Positions 43,945-55,294 of a DNA stretch of 64,000 bases are shown piece by piece. Position 1 is the first letter of the stretch. Every line of letters starts with the position of its first letter. The stretch comes from Budorcas taxicolor (Eukaryota > Chordata > Mammalia > Artiodactyla > Bovidae), in NCBI RefSeq assembly GCF_023091745.1, contig NC_068921.1, positions 11,922,001-11,986,000 of the forward strand, given 5' to 3'. The notes below the pieces were generated by a model that saw nothing but the letters and a program-made list of their open reading frames with translations, was not told the DNA's origin and searched no databases. The translations under genes and the position numbers were made by a program.

Positions 43945-43992
43945 GCTAGTACTGCTTGCTAGTACTGCTGACTCACTTGCTAGTACTGCTGT
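43942..43992. repeat. Three copies of ttgctagtactgct
   Basis: Copies start at about 43943, 43956 and 43977, the second and third separated by gactcac. The first overlaps the right arm of the adjacent palindrome. Confidence 0.85.
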
Positions 43993-44257
43993 TTCTTAGG
44001 AGTCTGAACTGTCTTTGGTACTATTTTCCACAGGGGTCACATTGCATTAAATTTAGCAAAAACTCTTCAAATCTTCTCGTATGTCATTAGCACTCTTCCC
44101 TATTACATGGGTTTTTTGGTTTACAGCCTTTTAGTTTTTTAATCCTTCTAGTGGTCACCTGTCAAAGACTGAGTTCGAACCCTTTGCTCACAGAGCCTGG
44201 ATGTCAGGACTGTATTTCTCAGTGGTGCTCAGTTAAGCTGTCCTCTTATGGCATGGA

Positions 44258-44326
44258 GAGGCTGCTGCAGCCTGGCGTGCTGCAGTCCATGGTGTCACAG
44301 AGTCGGACACGACTTGGTGACTGATG
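44258..44326 (+). mobile_element. BovB tail fragment
   Basis: gcagcctggcgtgctgcagt, ccatggtgtcacagagtcgg, acacgacttggtgactga: about 65 bp of the BovB 3' end. Confidence 0.75.
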
Positions 44327-44960
44327 CCTCATGACGAGTCACTTGTCTGCTAAGAGGCAGTAATTAGCATTTTACTGCTCTCTGGAAATGCAGATGTTCC
44401 TTGACAGGACTGCCTCCATTTCTCCCTGCTGCACGCCCCCGTCCCCCACCCCCCCACCCCCACCAGCCCGCCAACTCTTTGCTCTCTGCGGTCACCTTTG
44501 TCTACACATCTTTCCTCTTGGCTTGGCTGTTCTTCTATACAGATGACCATACAAGCACAGAGATATCTGTATAGATATGCAAGCCTGTCTGGTCCTAATC
44601 TTGCCCTTGAACTTGAGTCATAACTTAAAATATTCAAGTATCATGCTCGACATTTCTCCATGGATGCCCCAGTAGTGCGAAAACATCAGAACAGCCAGAG
44701 CAAACATCTGCTTTCTCCACAAGCCTGTCCTTCTCAAGTGTTCCTTGTTTCTGTCCCCGAGGGCTCAAAAGCCTCACCATGCCCCTCTCCCCATGTGCCG
44801 TCAGGAACTCTCTGCAGTCCTACCTCCCTAGTCCCATCCTTTCCTCTTCATTTCAATTACCCTGGTTTGGGTGCCTATCACTTCCCACCTGAATAACTGA
44901 AGTGATGCTATGACCTGACTTCCTGCCTTCCACTTCTCTCTCCTCTGATATTATATCCCT
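44327..44960. other. VWA8 intron, nothing recognised
   Basis: Contains a C-rich run (44436-44464). No exon. Confidence 0.4.
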
Positions 44961-45180
44961 TCATGGGTTTCCCAGGTGGCTCAGTAGTAAAGAATCTACC
45001 TGCCAATGCAGGAGACGCAGGTGACTCGGTTCGATCCCTGGTGTTAGGAAGATCCCCTGGAGGAGGAAATGGCAACCCACCCCAGTATTCCTGCCTGGAG
45101 AATCCCATGGACAGAGAAGCCTGGTGGGCTACAGTCCATGGGGTCGGTAAGAGTCAGACACAGCTGAGCATGAGCACAGG
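44961..45180 (+). mobile_element. Bov-tA SINE
   Basis: gggtttcccaggtggctcag, ggttcgatccctggtgttag, gagaatcccatggacagaga and tcagacacagctgagcatg. Confidence 0.9.
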
Positions 45181-45199
45181 ACTTAAATGATCATAAAAC

Positions 45200-45382
45200 T
45201 TTTTTTTTTTTTTTTTTTTAGGAAAATATTATTTATTTATTTGGCTGTGCCCAGTCGTAGATGTGACGTATGGAATCTTTAGTTGAGGCTTGTGAGAGCT
45301 AGTTCCCCAACCAGGAATCGAACCTGGGTCCCCTGCATTGGGAGCATGGAGTCTTAGCCATTGGACCACCAGGGAAGTCCTT
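45200..45382 (-). mobile_element. CHR-2-like SINE, antisense, with poly(T)
   Basis: A T-run at 45200-45219, ttatttatttggctgtgccc, ggaatcgaacctgggtcccc, gaccaccagggaagtcctt: tail to head in reverse. Confidence 0.9.
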
Positions 45383-46775
45383 GAAACTACATACAGAAGA
45401 TAAAACCACAGCACTCCCTTTCTCAGTCGCTTCCACAATCCTCACTGACTACAAAAGGTAGGCAGCATGGATCACCTTCTTTCCAGTTTTCTCTCCACCA
45501 CCCCCTACGCACAGGCCTACCCCGAAGCTGTGAATTCTACAGTCACGCTGGAGTTTGCCATTCTCCAAACAGCTTTGTGGTAAAGTCTTTGTCCCCTTCT
45601 CATTGGTTCCTCCTATCTTGACCAGACCTACCCAAACTGCCTTTGGTGTACGAACATTTGTTACTGGTCCGTGATACAATAGGTCACATAAATTGACAGC
45701 AATGATTTAGAAGTTTATATGACAATTTGACAAAGTAATTTTAGGTTTGTTGAACCTCATATTTAGTAATATGGGCTTGGATTTTGTATGCTGGTTTTTT
45801 ATATCATTTTTTCACTAATTCATTTCTATTATATAAAGTATTAATCTGTTAAAAGGAAAAGAGGATTGAAGAACAAGGTAGCCTTTGTGAGGAGTTACTG
45901 GAAACAATCAACTGGGCTATTGCAGAAATAAGCTTCTTTGCGTGCATTCTAAGTCGCTTCAGTCGTGTCTGACTCGTTGTGACACCATGGACTGTAGCTT
46001 CCTTAGGATCCACTAAACTGGTTAGTAGGATGTGAGAGAAACACGAACATAAAGGTATTATTTTCCCAATTAACATGTGTGAAGGACTGGTCTTAAAAAA
46101 AAAAAAAGTATTCATTTGTGATCAAGTGAATAAAAAATAAAACCTGGCCGCTCTCCACAGAAAGTTTGAGAGGCGCTGGTCAAAACCATCTTTCCACCAG
46201 CATCCTTAGAAGAGTTGCCAACTGAAACCATACTCATCCTTCATGGTCCAGCTCAAATGACACTTCCTCTGTGAGTTCTTCCTTAACTGCCCAGCCTAGA
46301 AGTTGCTCACACAGCTGTCTCCAGAACCACAGCACTTAGTTAAAAACTCTGAAGCTTTACCAATTGTGTCTTCTCTTACAGCTACATGCATCTTCTTCAC
46401 CAGGTTGGGTGTTGAGGTCAAGAACCATTATGCAAAATAGATATTCAGTCCCCTGGATGAAACATAGTTATTATAGATTAAATAAAGTGAATGGGGAAAT
46501 GCTTTCCATTCTTTGCCTACCGCAAAGTGGGGGCTCTGAATAAAGTTCCTGACCAGGCAGCCACCCGCCTCCCAGCCTGAAAGCCTTCTGCATGTCACAC
46601 TGAGTGGTACCCTGCCCGTGGCTGGCCCCCAGCTCACACCTGGGCTCACACAGTGTCAGCCCTTCCTCTATGCTGTGCCTTCCCCTCGGCATTGTTTTCA
46701 CCCTGGTCTGTCTAGCAAATACTCGTCTGTCCTTCAAGACTCAGGTCACGGATCCTTTCCTTCAAAATCTATCCT
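45383..46775. other. VWA8 intron with small old fragments
   Basis: A reversed Bov SINE tail lies at 45945-46000 (gtcgcttcagtcgtgtctga). The part at 46215-46330 (catggtccagctcaaatgac, acttcctctgtgagttcttc) resembles an old L2-type 3' region. No exon. Confidence 0.4.
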
Positions 46776-47066
46776 AAGAGTTCCCTCATGGTCCAGTGGT
46801 TAAGAAGCCACCTGCCAGTGCAGAGGACCCAGGTTCTATCACCGGTCTGAGAAGATCCCCCATGCTTCGGGGCAACCAAGCCCGCGTGCCACAACTACTG
46901 AGCCCAAGCACCCTAGAGCCCATGCTCCGCAACAAGAGAAGACACTGCAGTGAGAAGCCTGTGTGCCACAACCAAAGCAGCTCCCACTCACCGCAACTAG
47001 AGAAAGCCCATGTGCAGCAACAAAGACCCAGCAGAGCCGAAAGTTACAGAAACAAATAAAATGTGA
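46776..47066 (+). mobile_element. CHR-1-type SINE
   Basis: gagttccctcatggtccagt, gcgtgccacaactactgagc, gcaactagagaaagcccatg, gcagcaacaaagacccagca and an aaacaaataaaa end. Near full length. Confidence 0.87.
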
Positions 47067-49325
47067 AATTCCTCCCTGAATCTTTCTCCTCTGGGCATCC
47101 ACTGCGTTCTCTTCCTTGCTCTCCCCAGGCCCTTACATATTAAACAGAAATGATCTGTGCAGGTGCCTGTCCTCCCCCCGCCTCTAGGCTAATACCTTTG
47201 TTGAGTACGGAGATAATATCTAATTAATCTTTGTGCCCTCAGTGCCAAGCACAGCGCACATCAGTGTTCAGAAACACTATTTATCTGAACAATATGCCCA
47301 TTTTGAACCACTGAAGGAAAAATAAAGAAGATAACTGTTGGTCCACGGAGATATCATGCCTCGCAAAACAAATCAGAGAAAGGCTAATTTAGTTGAGCCT
47401 GAGAATGAAATTACGGATAGCTGATTAGGAAAAAAACGCTAGAGAGAAGATAGGATTAAACTCAGTGGCTTTTTGTAGAAATGGATATTTTGTTTTGTTA
47501 GGGAAAGCTGGAATCAGAGATTCAGATTCTGAACTGAGTATAACTAGAGTTATCGCAGATTCTACTATTCTAACAAGAAAACTCTTGCTATTGCTTTGTA
47601 AAAGGTTCAATCGCCAGGACGCTATGATATCCCATGAGGAAGCCAGTCAAGAAGCAAGAGGAGGTCCCTGGTGAAAGATGTCTTAACATGTGGAAGAGGC
47701 ATTAACTTGGGGCAAGACATTCCCTTTGCTCAGATATTGGTCTGGCCTCCTGGAATCAATGCGTGGGCTTCAAGCTGTGCTTTGCAAAGTTACCCCAAAG
47801 GGAGATTTGCTAGTTCCTGGCCAGACTTTGTGCTGTTCACCAAGGAAACACCCCTGGTTACTGGGATTCCACAATAACCCCAAGACAGTTGCATGGTATG
47901 AGTCAATCAGAACCACGTGGGACTGGCAGGAGATGCCCCAAAGGGGACCAAATCCAGGCCTCCTTGCTTTGGTTGCACACTACAGATCCATATGCCACAG
48001 CAGGCCCTGTCTATCTTTGGCCAGAAGCTATTTTCGACCGCCACTAGGGTTCCAAACTGACGACCAGAAAGCCCATTAAACAACTTGGTAGATTAAAAAA
48101 AAAAAAAATTCCCTAAGGGAAACACTTGAAAATATTTTAAGAAGTCACCACAGTGGATCTGACTTTTCTTCCTTTGATCTTGTAAACAGAACATTTATCT
48201 TAAAGGATTGATGTGAAATTAAATGCAATAATGTTTATAAAAATAACCATAGCATGGTGCCCAATGAATACCAATCAACACATTAACCAGAAGGGAATTC
48301 TGATTCCTTCAGTTAAAAACATATTCTTGCATTGCTTCCTAGAACTGTGACTCTTCCAGTGGCCCTTTTGTTCACAGGGTAAAACCCAGTGTTGCCATGC
48401 TCTCAGGGCATCCAGGGCTGGACCACCATCTGGTCCTCACAGCGTGGCCTGCCTTCTCCCTTGCCGTCATCTCCCACCACGCACACAGTCTTCTCAGTCA
48501 CACTGAATTACGTGCTCCTCTCTGAGCTCACTGTGCTCTCCCAGGCCTCAGTGCACTCGTACGTCCCGCGTCCCATGTCAGAAATGTCCTGACTCCTCAA
48601 CCAGCTGGAAAATTCCTCAGGATCTTTCAAGAGTGAACTCAAGCATTTCATCTTCCATAAAGCCGATTCTCACTCACCCCGCCAGAAGGTTCTTCTCTAC
48701 AGAACGCCATGCACATTCTTCTCTACAGATCTTAGGAAACCGTTTGCTTGTCTTCTTTAAGTTCCTTCTTTGACAGCAAGGGCTGCATTTTGTTTCCCTG
48801 TCCCATCAATAACTTAAGAAATGAACGAATGACGTGACCATACCCCCTCTTCATTCTAAGTGCCAGCACCATTTGGCATCATCCTCATCACCCAGGAATC
48901 CCTCCTTTCGGCTCTTATTCACCTACTGCTTGGCCAGGGAGCTTAGAGCCCCTCAGAAGCTGCCCTCACTGCCCAGGGCAGTGAGCATTTGTTAAGTGGA
49001 AGGGAATTCAATCATTCGGCGTCACCTTGTTCCAGTAGAGGTGGGGTGCTCATAGGTCTAGATAAGGGAAATCAGAAGTCTGATGCTTTTGAAGTCACCG
49101 GTCAAACTACTGCTTCCTGGCCAGGAGGAAAGCTGAAGTCAAATATTTTCACTAAAATTCAACTAAGACAGCCACGGAGTGACCCACAGATTTTATGCAG
49201 ACATTTTGGCATTAGTTAATTTTTTCTGACCATCTGGCTAGGATGCAGATAAATTTCTCCAGTGGTTCTGGGGTGAGTCTAATTGGGTGCCCAGATTATT
49301 TTCTCGGTTCGTTCATGTTGATTAC
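47067..49325. other. VWA8 intron, mostly unique; possible L2 remnant
   Basis: No exon before the donor gtaatc (minus strand) at 49320-49325. The part at about 48330-48730 (cagggcatccagggctggac, gaactcaagcatttcatctt) resembles old L2-type sequence. The frames at 47671-48079 show no recognisable domain. Confidence 0.35.
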
Positions 49326-49434
49326 CTGTAAATTATCCAGGATAATTCGGAGGGAGTGCACCTGTCGTCGAACAGCCCCTGAGAACCTTTCATAGGTGGC
49401 AGCATCATATTCACTCATTTGGATCTCCTTTAGC
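49326..49434 (-). CDS. VWA8: VWA8 sixth-last exon
   Basis: 109 nt: one base completing an arginine codon, then 36 codons ending in phase. It reads LKEIQMSEYDAATYERFSGA and ends SLRIILDNLQ. The acceptor is ccaattttag and the donor gtaatc. The segment is charged and helical in character and is part of the region between the ATPase modules and the VWA domain. The peptide matches remembered mammalian VWA8 without visible change. Confidence 0.97.
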
Positions 49435-49539
49435 CTAAAATTGGAGGGTGAAAAAGACAACAGCTGAGAGCAAGTACCCGTGGATCTTTTACTGACAGTC
49501 ATCTACTGCTAGAAATAGCCAACTTCTTAGTAACTCAGT

Positions 49540-49652
49540 TTGCCTTTGAGGAGAAAAAGCAAGAAGTCGGAGAGAACAAATGCATGGACACCAGGGGGGT
49601 AGGGGGTGGGGTGGGAGAAACTGGGAGGCTGGGATTGATACGTGCAGACCAC
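49540..49652 (+). mobile_element. L1 3' end, left part
   Basis: gagaacaaatgcatggacac, aggcuggg-type cccagga region and ggctgggattgatacgtgca match the ruminant L1 3' end. It continues at 50185 after SINE insertions. Confidence 0.6.
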
Positions 49653-49654
49653 TG

Positions 49655-49857
49655 AGCGCTGTGGTTGCTCAGTCGCTAAGTCCTGTCTGATCCCCGTGAA
49701 CTAGAGCCTGCCCACCAGGCTCCTGTCCACGGGACTTCCCAGGTAAGAATATTGGAGTGGGCTGCCATTTCCTTCTCTTCCCAACCCAGGGATCAAATCT
49801 GCATCTCCTGCATCGGCAGGCAGATTCTTTACTGCTGAGCCACCAGGGAAGCCTGTA
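49655..49857 (-). mobile_element. Bov-tA SINE, antisense, inside L1
   Basis: gtggttgctcagtcgctaag at the left, gcaggcagattctttactgc and gagccaccagggaagcc at the right. Diverged, with a shortened tail. Confidence 0.85.
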
Positions 49858-49867
49858 CTCTAATGAT

Positions 49868-50182
49868 GAAAGTGAAAGTGTAAGTCGTCGGTCGTGCCCG
49901 ACTCTTTGTGACCCCATGGACTATATAGTCCATGGAATTCTCCAGGCCAGAATACCGGAGTGGGTAGTCTTTCCCTTCTCCAGGGGATCTTCCCAACCCA
50001 GGGATCAAACCCAGGTCTCCCACATTGCAGGCAGATTCTTTACCAGCTGAGCCCCAAGGGAAGCCCAGGAATACTGGAGTGGGTAGCCTATCCCTTCTCC
50101 AGCAGATTTTCCTGACCCAGGAATGGAACCAGGGTCTCCTGCATTGCAAGCGGATTCTTTACCAACTGAGCTATCAGGGAAT
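49868..50182 (-). mobile_element. Composite two-headed Bov-tA SINE, antisense
   Basis: Read on the minus strand: a head and body (50182 to about 50072) ending ccagtattc run into a second full element starting ctgggcttcccttggggctc. The junction is the same as at 8764 on the plus strand. A tail ending in cactttcactttc lies at the left end. Confidence 0.85.
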
Positions 50183-50334
50183 ATATAAAATAGACAACTG
50201 ATAGGAACATACTGTACACCACAGGGGACTCTACTTAATGCACTGTGGAGTCCTAAGTAGGAGGGAGATCCAAAAGGGAGGGGATACATGTATATGTGTG
50301 GCTGACTGAGTTTGCTGTGCGGTAGAAGCTAACA
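50183..50334 (+). mobile_element. L1 3' end, middle part
   Basis: tatataaaatagacaactga, accacaggggactctactta, gggatacatgtatatgtgtg and tgctgtgcggtagaagctaaca follow the L1 3' end up to the BovB insertion. Confidence 0.65.
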
Positions 50335-50756
50335 TGGATGTGAGAATTGGACCATAAAGAAAGCTGAGAGCCGAAGAATTGATGCTTTTGAACTGTGGTG
50401 TTGGAGAAGACTCTTGTGAGTCCCTTGGACTGCAAGGAGATCCAACCAGTCCATCCTAAAGGGGACCAGTCCTGGGTGTTCATTGGAAGGACTGATGCTG
50501 AAGCTGAAACTCCAATACTTTGGCCACCTGATGTAAAGAGTTGACTCATTGGAAAAGACCCTGATGCTGGGAAAGATTGCAGGCAGGAGGAGAAGGGGAC
50601 GACAGAGGATGAGATGGTTGGATGGCATCACTGACTTGATGGACATGAGTTTGAGCAAGATCCAGGAGTTGGTGATGGACAGGGGGCCTGGCGTGCTGCA
50701 GTCCAGGGGGTCGCAAAGAGTCGGACACGACTGAGCGACTGAACTGAACTGAACCG
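50335..50756 (+). mobile_element. BovB LINE, 5'-truncated, with 11-bp TSD
   Basis: tggatgtgagaattggacca through agaggatgagatggttgg to the end gcgactgaactgaactgaac. agaagctaaca at 50324-50334 recurs at 50757-50767, fixing both ends. It is inserted in an L1 3' end, so it is the younger element. No intact frame. Confidence 0.95.
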
Positions 50757-50815
50757 AGAAGCTAACACAACATTGTAAAGCAATCATACTTCAATAAAAA
50801 TTAATTGATAAAAAA
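50757..50815 (+). mobile_element. L1 3' end, terminal part
   Basis: gctaacacaacattgtaaag, caatcatacttcaataaaaa completes the L1 begun at 49540. Confidence 0.7.
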
Positions 50816-51717
50816 TAACAATTAAAAACTACAGAAAACCAGCTAGTTCAAGTAAAAAGAAATAAAGGAAAGGCAAGAAGTGATGTCTCCAGCTAATGTT
50901 TCAAAAGAGAGGAATGTGTGTGTAGTGATGTGCTGGAAAATGGTTAACAAGTTGCCCTGCAGGGGCAAAGCAGCCCTGATTTGTAGTGTTTGTTGATGCC
51001 TGTGTAACTGATTTTATCAACAGAGAGGCCCCTGAGTTAGAAAGCGCCCGTGTGCGTCGCCTGTGTAGCACACCACTATTGCATCCCAGACGTGCGCCCG
51101 TGACGCTGGCAGCTGGTCAGCTCCTGTGGCAGGTTCCTAGAGAGATCCCATGGGATGCTTTTTAAGACCAAGGACATATATTTTTGGTTGACCAAGATAA
51201 CAGCTCCTGCCCAGAGACTGTCAATAAAAAGGTTGCTTCGTAAAACAGGAGTTTTCTGAAATTGCCGACTGTGTACTTTTAATAGGATAATTGTGTTCTA
51301 ATACTACTGTGGCGCTGAAATTCTGGTGCTCCTTTTTATTATTTTTCCATTATTTGCTTCAGCTGCAGCCCCACCTCTGCACTTGCAGTTTCCTGAACAA
51401 ACCCTGCGCCCTTACCTCGGTCTCTCCCACCCGTCTTTACCTGCTGACTCCCGTGAACTCTTCACCTCAACGGTCGTCTCTCCCAGGAAGCCTGCTCTGA
51501 CCTCTGGTCTGCGGTCTGGGCTCCAATATCACTTCGTGCTTGTCGCTATACAATGGTCGCTACCTGTGCTAGGGTCTGCTTCCCGTCTCCCCAACTGTCT
51601 CCTTGATTTTTCTTATCTTTATCTGCATGGTGGTTAGCATGATACCTAGCATAACAGATGCTCAAAACAAACTGAGACAAATCACTGAAATACAAATAAG
51701 ACTCCACTGTTGAAAAT
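50816..51717. other. VWA8 intron, nothing firmly recognised
   Basis: Mostly unique. The part at 51400-51570 (C- and T-rich) may be an old L2-type remnant. No exon. Confidence 0.35.
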
Positions 51718-51938
51718 CTGTGCATGCTGCGTGTTCAGTTGTGTCCAACTCTTTGCGACCCGTGGACTGTAGTCCGCCAGGCTCCTCTGTCCATGGGATT
51801 CTCCAGGCAAGAATACTGGAGTGGGTTGCCATGCCCTCGTCCAGGGGATCCTCCCGACCCGGGGACTGAACCCACATCTCCTGTGTCCCCTGTATTACAG
51901 GTGGATTCTATACCAGCTGACCCATCAGAAAAGCCCTA
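51718..51938 (-). mobile_element. Bov-tA SINE, antisense
   Basis: gtgttcagttgtgtccaact, ccatgggattctccaggcaa, gaccsgggg-type gacccggggactgaacccac and ccagctgacccatcagaaaa. Confidence 0.88.
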
Positions 51939-53208
51939 CAGTATCTTAAACTAGTCAGAAGTAGAAGGTTTTGCAGTGTTGTATTCATAATAGACTAATT
52001 CGATGACACATTTCTACAAATTTCTATAAATGTAAAGGGTACTAACACTAGAATAGGGAAAGATGAATGTATATCAAAAGCCTAACCACAGCACAGTTTT
52101 CTAGCTATTGCTACTGTGTGTGTGTATGTATGTGTGTACAAGTGTGTGCACGCATGCAATGTTGGAGGTGTGGATCCTCAGTGTTGAGCTGAAACTCTTA
52201 CCTGGAGTGTATTCTTATTTCCCTTGGCTGGAGATGAACCCCCTAATGCTCTCACTGAAGATGAATGGTCTCTATTCCTCCCATCAGGCCACGCTCTGGG
52301 AAGATTCCATCCATCAGAGGGCAGAGTGCTGGAGTCTTATTAGAATCACACCATGTTGGGCTTAGACCACCATGAGGGCAGACGGGCAGTTCCTGCCCTA
52401 CCACCTGGCTGGTTAGCTAACGCCACCTCAAGTGTCAAGACCTAGCGCAAAGGTCACGTCCTATGAAGTCTTGCTTGGTCCCTCCATGAGCAGTCTCTTT
52501 CACGTATCTTCCATAGATATCTGCTATGGAACCTATACATTTTATTGCTTTTAATACATGTCTATTTTGCTCTATCAGAGTGTTTTTCAAACATATTTTC
52601 CACAGCAGAAAATGAACTTTACATTGAGATCCAGTATACAAAAAAATGCATGTACACATATGTGTGTGTGTACTTGAGCCAAATACTCAATGAAATTTAA
52701 TGAGCTTTACTACACGTGAGGTGCTCTGATATTTTCTCTTCTAATTCTCTAGGAAAAGGAATGTGCCTTGGTTTTTCTCAGCATCTCCAGCGCCAGCACA
52801 AGCCCTGGTACCCAGTGGCATGCAAGAAATGCTGCCAAGCAGCACTTTGGAAACACTGGCTATCAAACAGGAAATACCCGAAAGGCAAATAACATCTGAA
52901 TGGTTACTTCCTGAGGTGACATGCGAAGGTGCCCTATAAATCGAATTTCCTCTCTGTTCTGAAGGACAGAAAGGAATATGTGTGTAGGATTTGACCTCTT
53001 ATGTGTAGTTTTGGCAATCTCTTAAACCTCTCTTTAAGTTTTCATCAATGAAGATACGTCTCAAGTGTCAAGCCTGACAGATGCTGGGCATGATGACCAC
53101 TGCAAGATATTTTACCAACATCCTTCCTACCTGGGAGGCCAGTACACTCTCACTCAAAGAAGAGAGGTTAGGAAAAAAAAGTCGGCATAAAGCTTGTCCT
53201 TAGCAGGA
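51939..53208. other. VWA8 intron, nothing recognised
   Basis: Unique, with short TG-rich runs at 52114-52148 and 52662-52672. No exon. Confidence 0.4.
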
Positions 53209-53317
53209 CGCACAGACACACAGACACACAGACACAGACACAGACGCAGACACACAGAGACACACACAGACGCACAGACACACACACACACACCACCACC
53301 ACCCCCACCACCCCCCA
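53209..53317. repeat. Compound (ACACAG)n/(CA)n/(CCA)n microsatellite
   Basis: Units of cacaga and cagaca pass into (ca)n and then into a caccaccaccaccccc stretch. Confidence 0.92.
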
Positions 53318-54629
53318 AGGAAGGAACCAGGCAGTTGGTAAGTCACTCCAGGCAGACTGGCTTTTGTAGAGAGATCTGAATTAACTCCAGTTACAATGAT
53401 ACCTCTGGCATGAGCGTGTTGCTCCCAAAACACACCACATGCTGTTCTAATTAGGAAGAAATCTGGAAATCATATTCCAAGCTGTGTTAGCTTTCACGAA
53501 GATCACCTACAAGGTGTTCAAAGCTGATAACATTCTCAAAGATGAAGGCCGAAGCAGGGAGTGGGGAAAGAAAACAGGACATGCTGGCCTCTGCATCAGA
53601 CAAGACCCTTGGCGCTAATACTCTCCAGCCCACAGAGCTGGCTGCAAACGTGTCTCTCTGCTGCTTTAACCCCGATCAAAACTGCAGGGCACAGCTGCTT
53701 CACATCGTAGTAATCTACGCAGACTGACTGCGCTTTCCTGGCACAGCGTACTCTTAAAGGGTATATTTATTGTTACGTAAGAGTCTGGGAATTTTAGGTC
53801 TCATTTTACTTTTTTCATATAGGTCAGATTTAAATTCTGTAATTTTGGATCATTTATGAGGAAAACAAACATAACCTAAGATCTACTGTGTAGGGCTGAT
53901 TAGTCTTGCAAATGCTCGTGGGTACAATTTCCACAATTGGTGCCCACCTGAGAGGATTTTCCAAGCATGTAAAAGCACCTCACCATCTATTTCATTCCTG
54001 GTTTGTTGGTTTAATGTCTGTCCGGCTTTGTATGTGTCTTATGCTTGTCTACTTCTGTTATTCTTCCTGAGTTAATCGGTTCTTGACAAGTAAGAACCAG
54101 TATCTAGCCAAAATCCAGATACAAATGAACGCTAACTAAATGCTCTGTTGATGATGTCAAAACCCATCAGTAGAATTAAGCTCTTCAGGGCAATATGGTG
54201 GACCCCTAGGCTGATGGGCCGGGCTGGCAGTCAGTCTGGTTTCAGCCAGTATTTGAATTAAGTACGAAAGGGTGATAGCATTAGTTGTTTGCCCATGTGT
54301 ATTATTCATTCACAAACATGTATGTGCTTGCTATGTACTAGGTTCTTTGTGTAGCTACTGGGGATGTTTTGCTATTGTTTTGTTGCTAAGTTGTAGAGGG
54401 CAAAAACATCTGCCCTCAAGGAACTTGAAGTCAGTGGAGAAGAAATCAACTACTCATACAAGTAACACAATGGGAAATAGTGATAATAACTATGGAGAGA
54501 AGGTATAGGCTGCTATAAAAGCAAACGTACAGGGCCTTGACTTCATTCTGCATTTACCTAGACTTGCAAAATAGCTTCGAAACTAACTATTGGATGATAG
54601 TGAAGAACGCTTCTTTTTTTTACCGACAA
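53318..54629. other. VWA8 intron, nothing recognised
   Basis: No exon. cttgctatgtactaggttct..tctgccctcaaggaacttg (54327-54430) resembles a conserved old repeat 3' region. Confidence 0.35.
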
Positions 54630-55063
54630 AGGTCCATCTAGTCAAAGCTATAGTTTTTCCAGTAGTCAAGCTAAGTGCCGACGAACTGATGCTTTTGAAC
54701 TGTGGTGTTGGAGCAGACTCTTGTGAGTCCCTTGGACTGCAAGGAGATCCAACCAGTCCATCCTAAAGGAAATCAGTCCTGAATATTCATTGGAAGGACT
54801 GATGATGAAGCTGAAGCTCCAATACTTTGGCCACCTGATGGGAAGAACTGACTCACTGGAAAAGACCCTGATGCTGGGAAAGATTGCAGGCAGGAGGAGA
54901 AGGGGACAACAGAGGATGAGATGGTCGGATGGCATCACTGACTTAATGGACGTGAGTTTGAGCAAACTCTGGGAGTTGATGATGGACAGGGAAGCCTGGC
55001 GTGCTACAGTCCATGGGGTTGCAAAGAGTCAGACAAGACTGAGTGACTGAACTGAACTGAATA
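54630..55063 (+). mobile_element. BovB LINE, 5'-truncated
   Basis: caaaggtccatctagtcaaa through cagaggatgagatggtcgga to the tail gtgactgaactgaactgaat. A downstream frame of 86 residues (MEGLMMKLKLQYFGHLMGRT) is RT-end sequence without a start. It faces an inverted BovB copy 230 bp away. Confidence 0.93.
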
Positions 55064-55294
55064 GTATTGTGCATTTTTATTTTTTTAAATAAAGTATTCA
55101 GAGATAAACTCTGAACTATTTATGATAAAAAAGAAAATCTTGAATTAGCTTAAAACAAGAAACTCAGGGTTGGGAACTAGGAAGGAGTCAGATTTTCTTC
55201 TTGAAGTTGAGAGAACAGGTCCACAGGATTCATTACATGTTTCTATTTTTGTTTATGTTTGAAAAGTTTCATAATAAAAAGTTTAAGAAAAACT
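55064..55294. other. Spacer between inverted BovB copies
   Basis: Unique AT-rich DNA. Confidence 0.5.

Noticed and set aside
47671..48079. Overlapping frames that looked faintly like a retroelement coding piece
   Set aside because: No reverse transcriptase, gag or protease motif could be identified and no LTR flanks it; left as unrecognised intron.
53194..53433. Low-complexity frames rich in H, T, R or V, C
   Set aside because: They translate the (ACACAG)n/(CA)n microsatellite.
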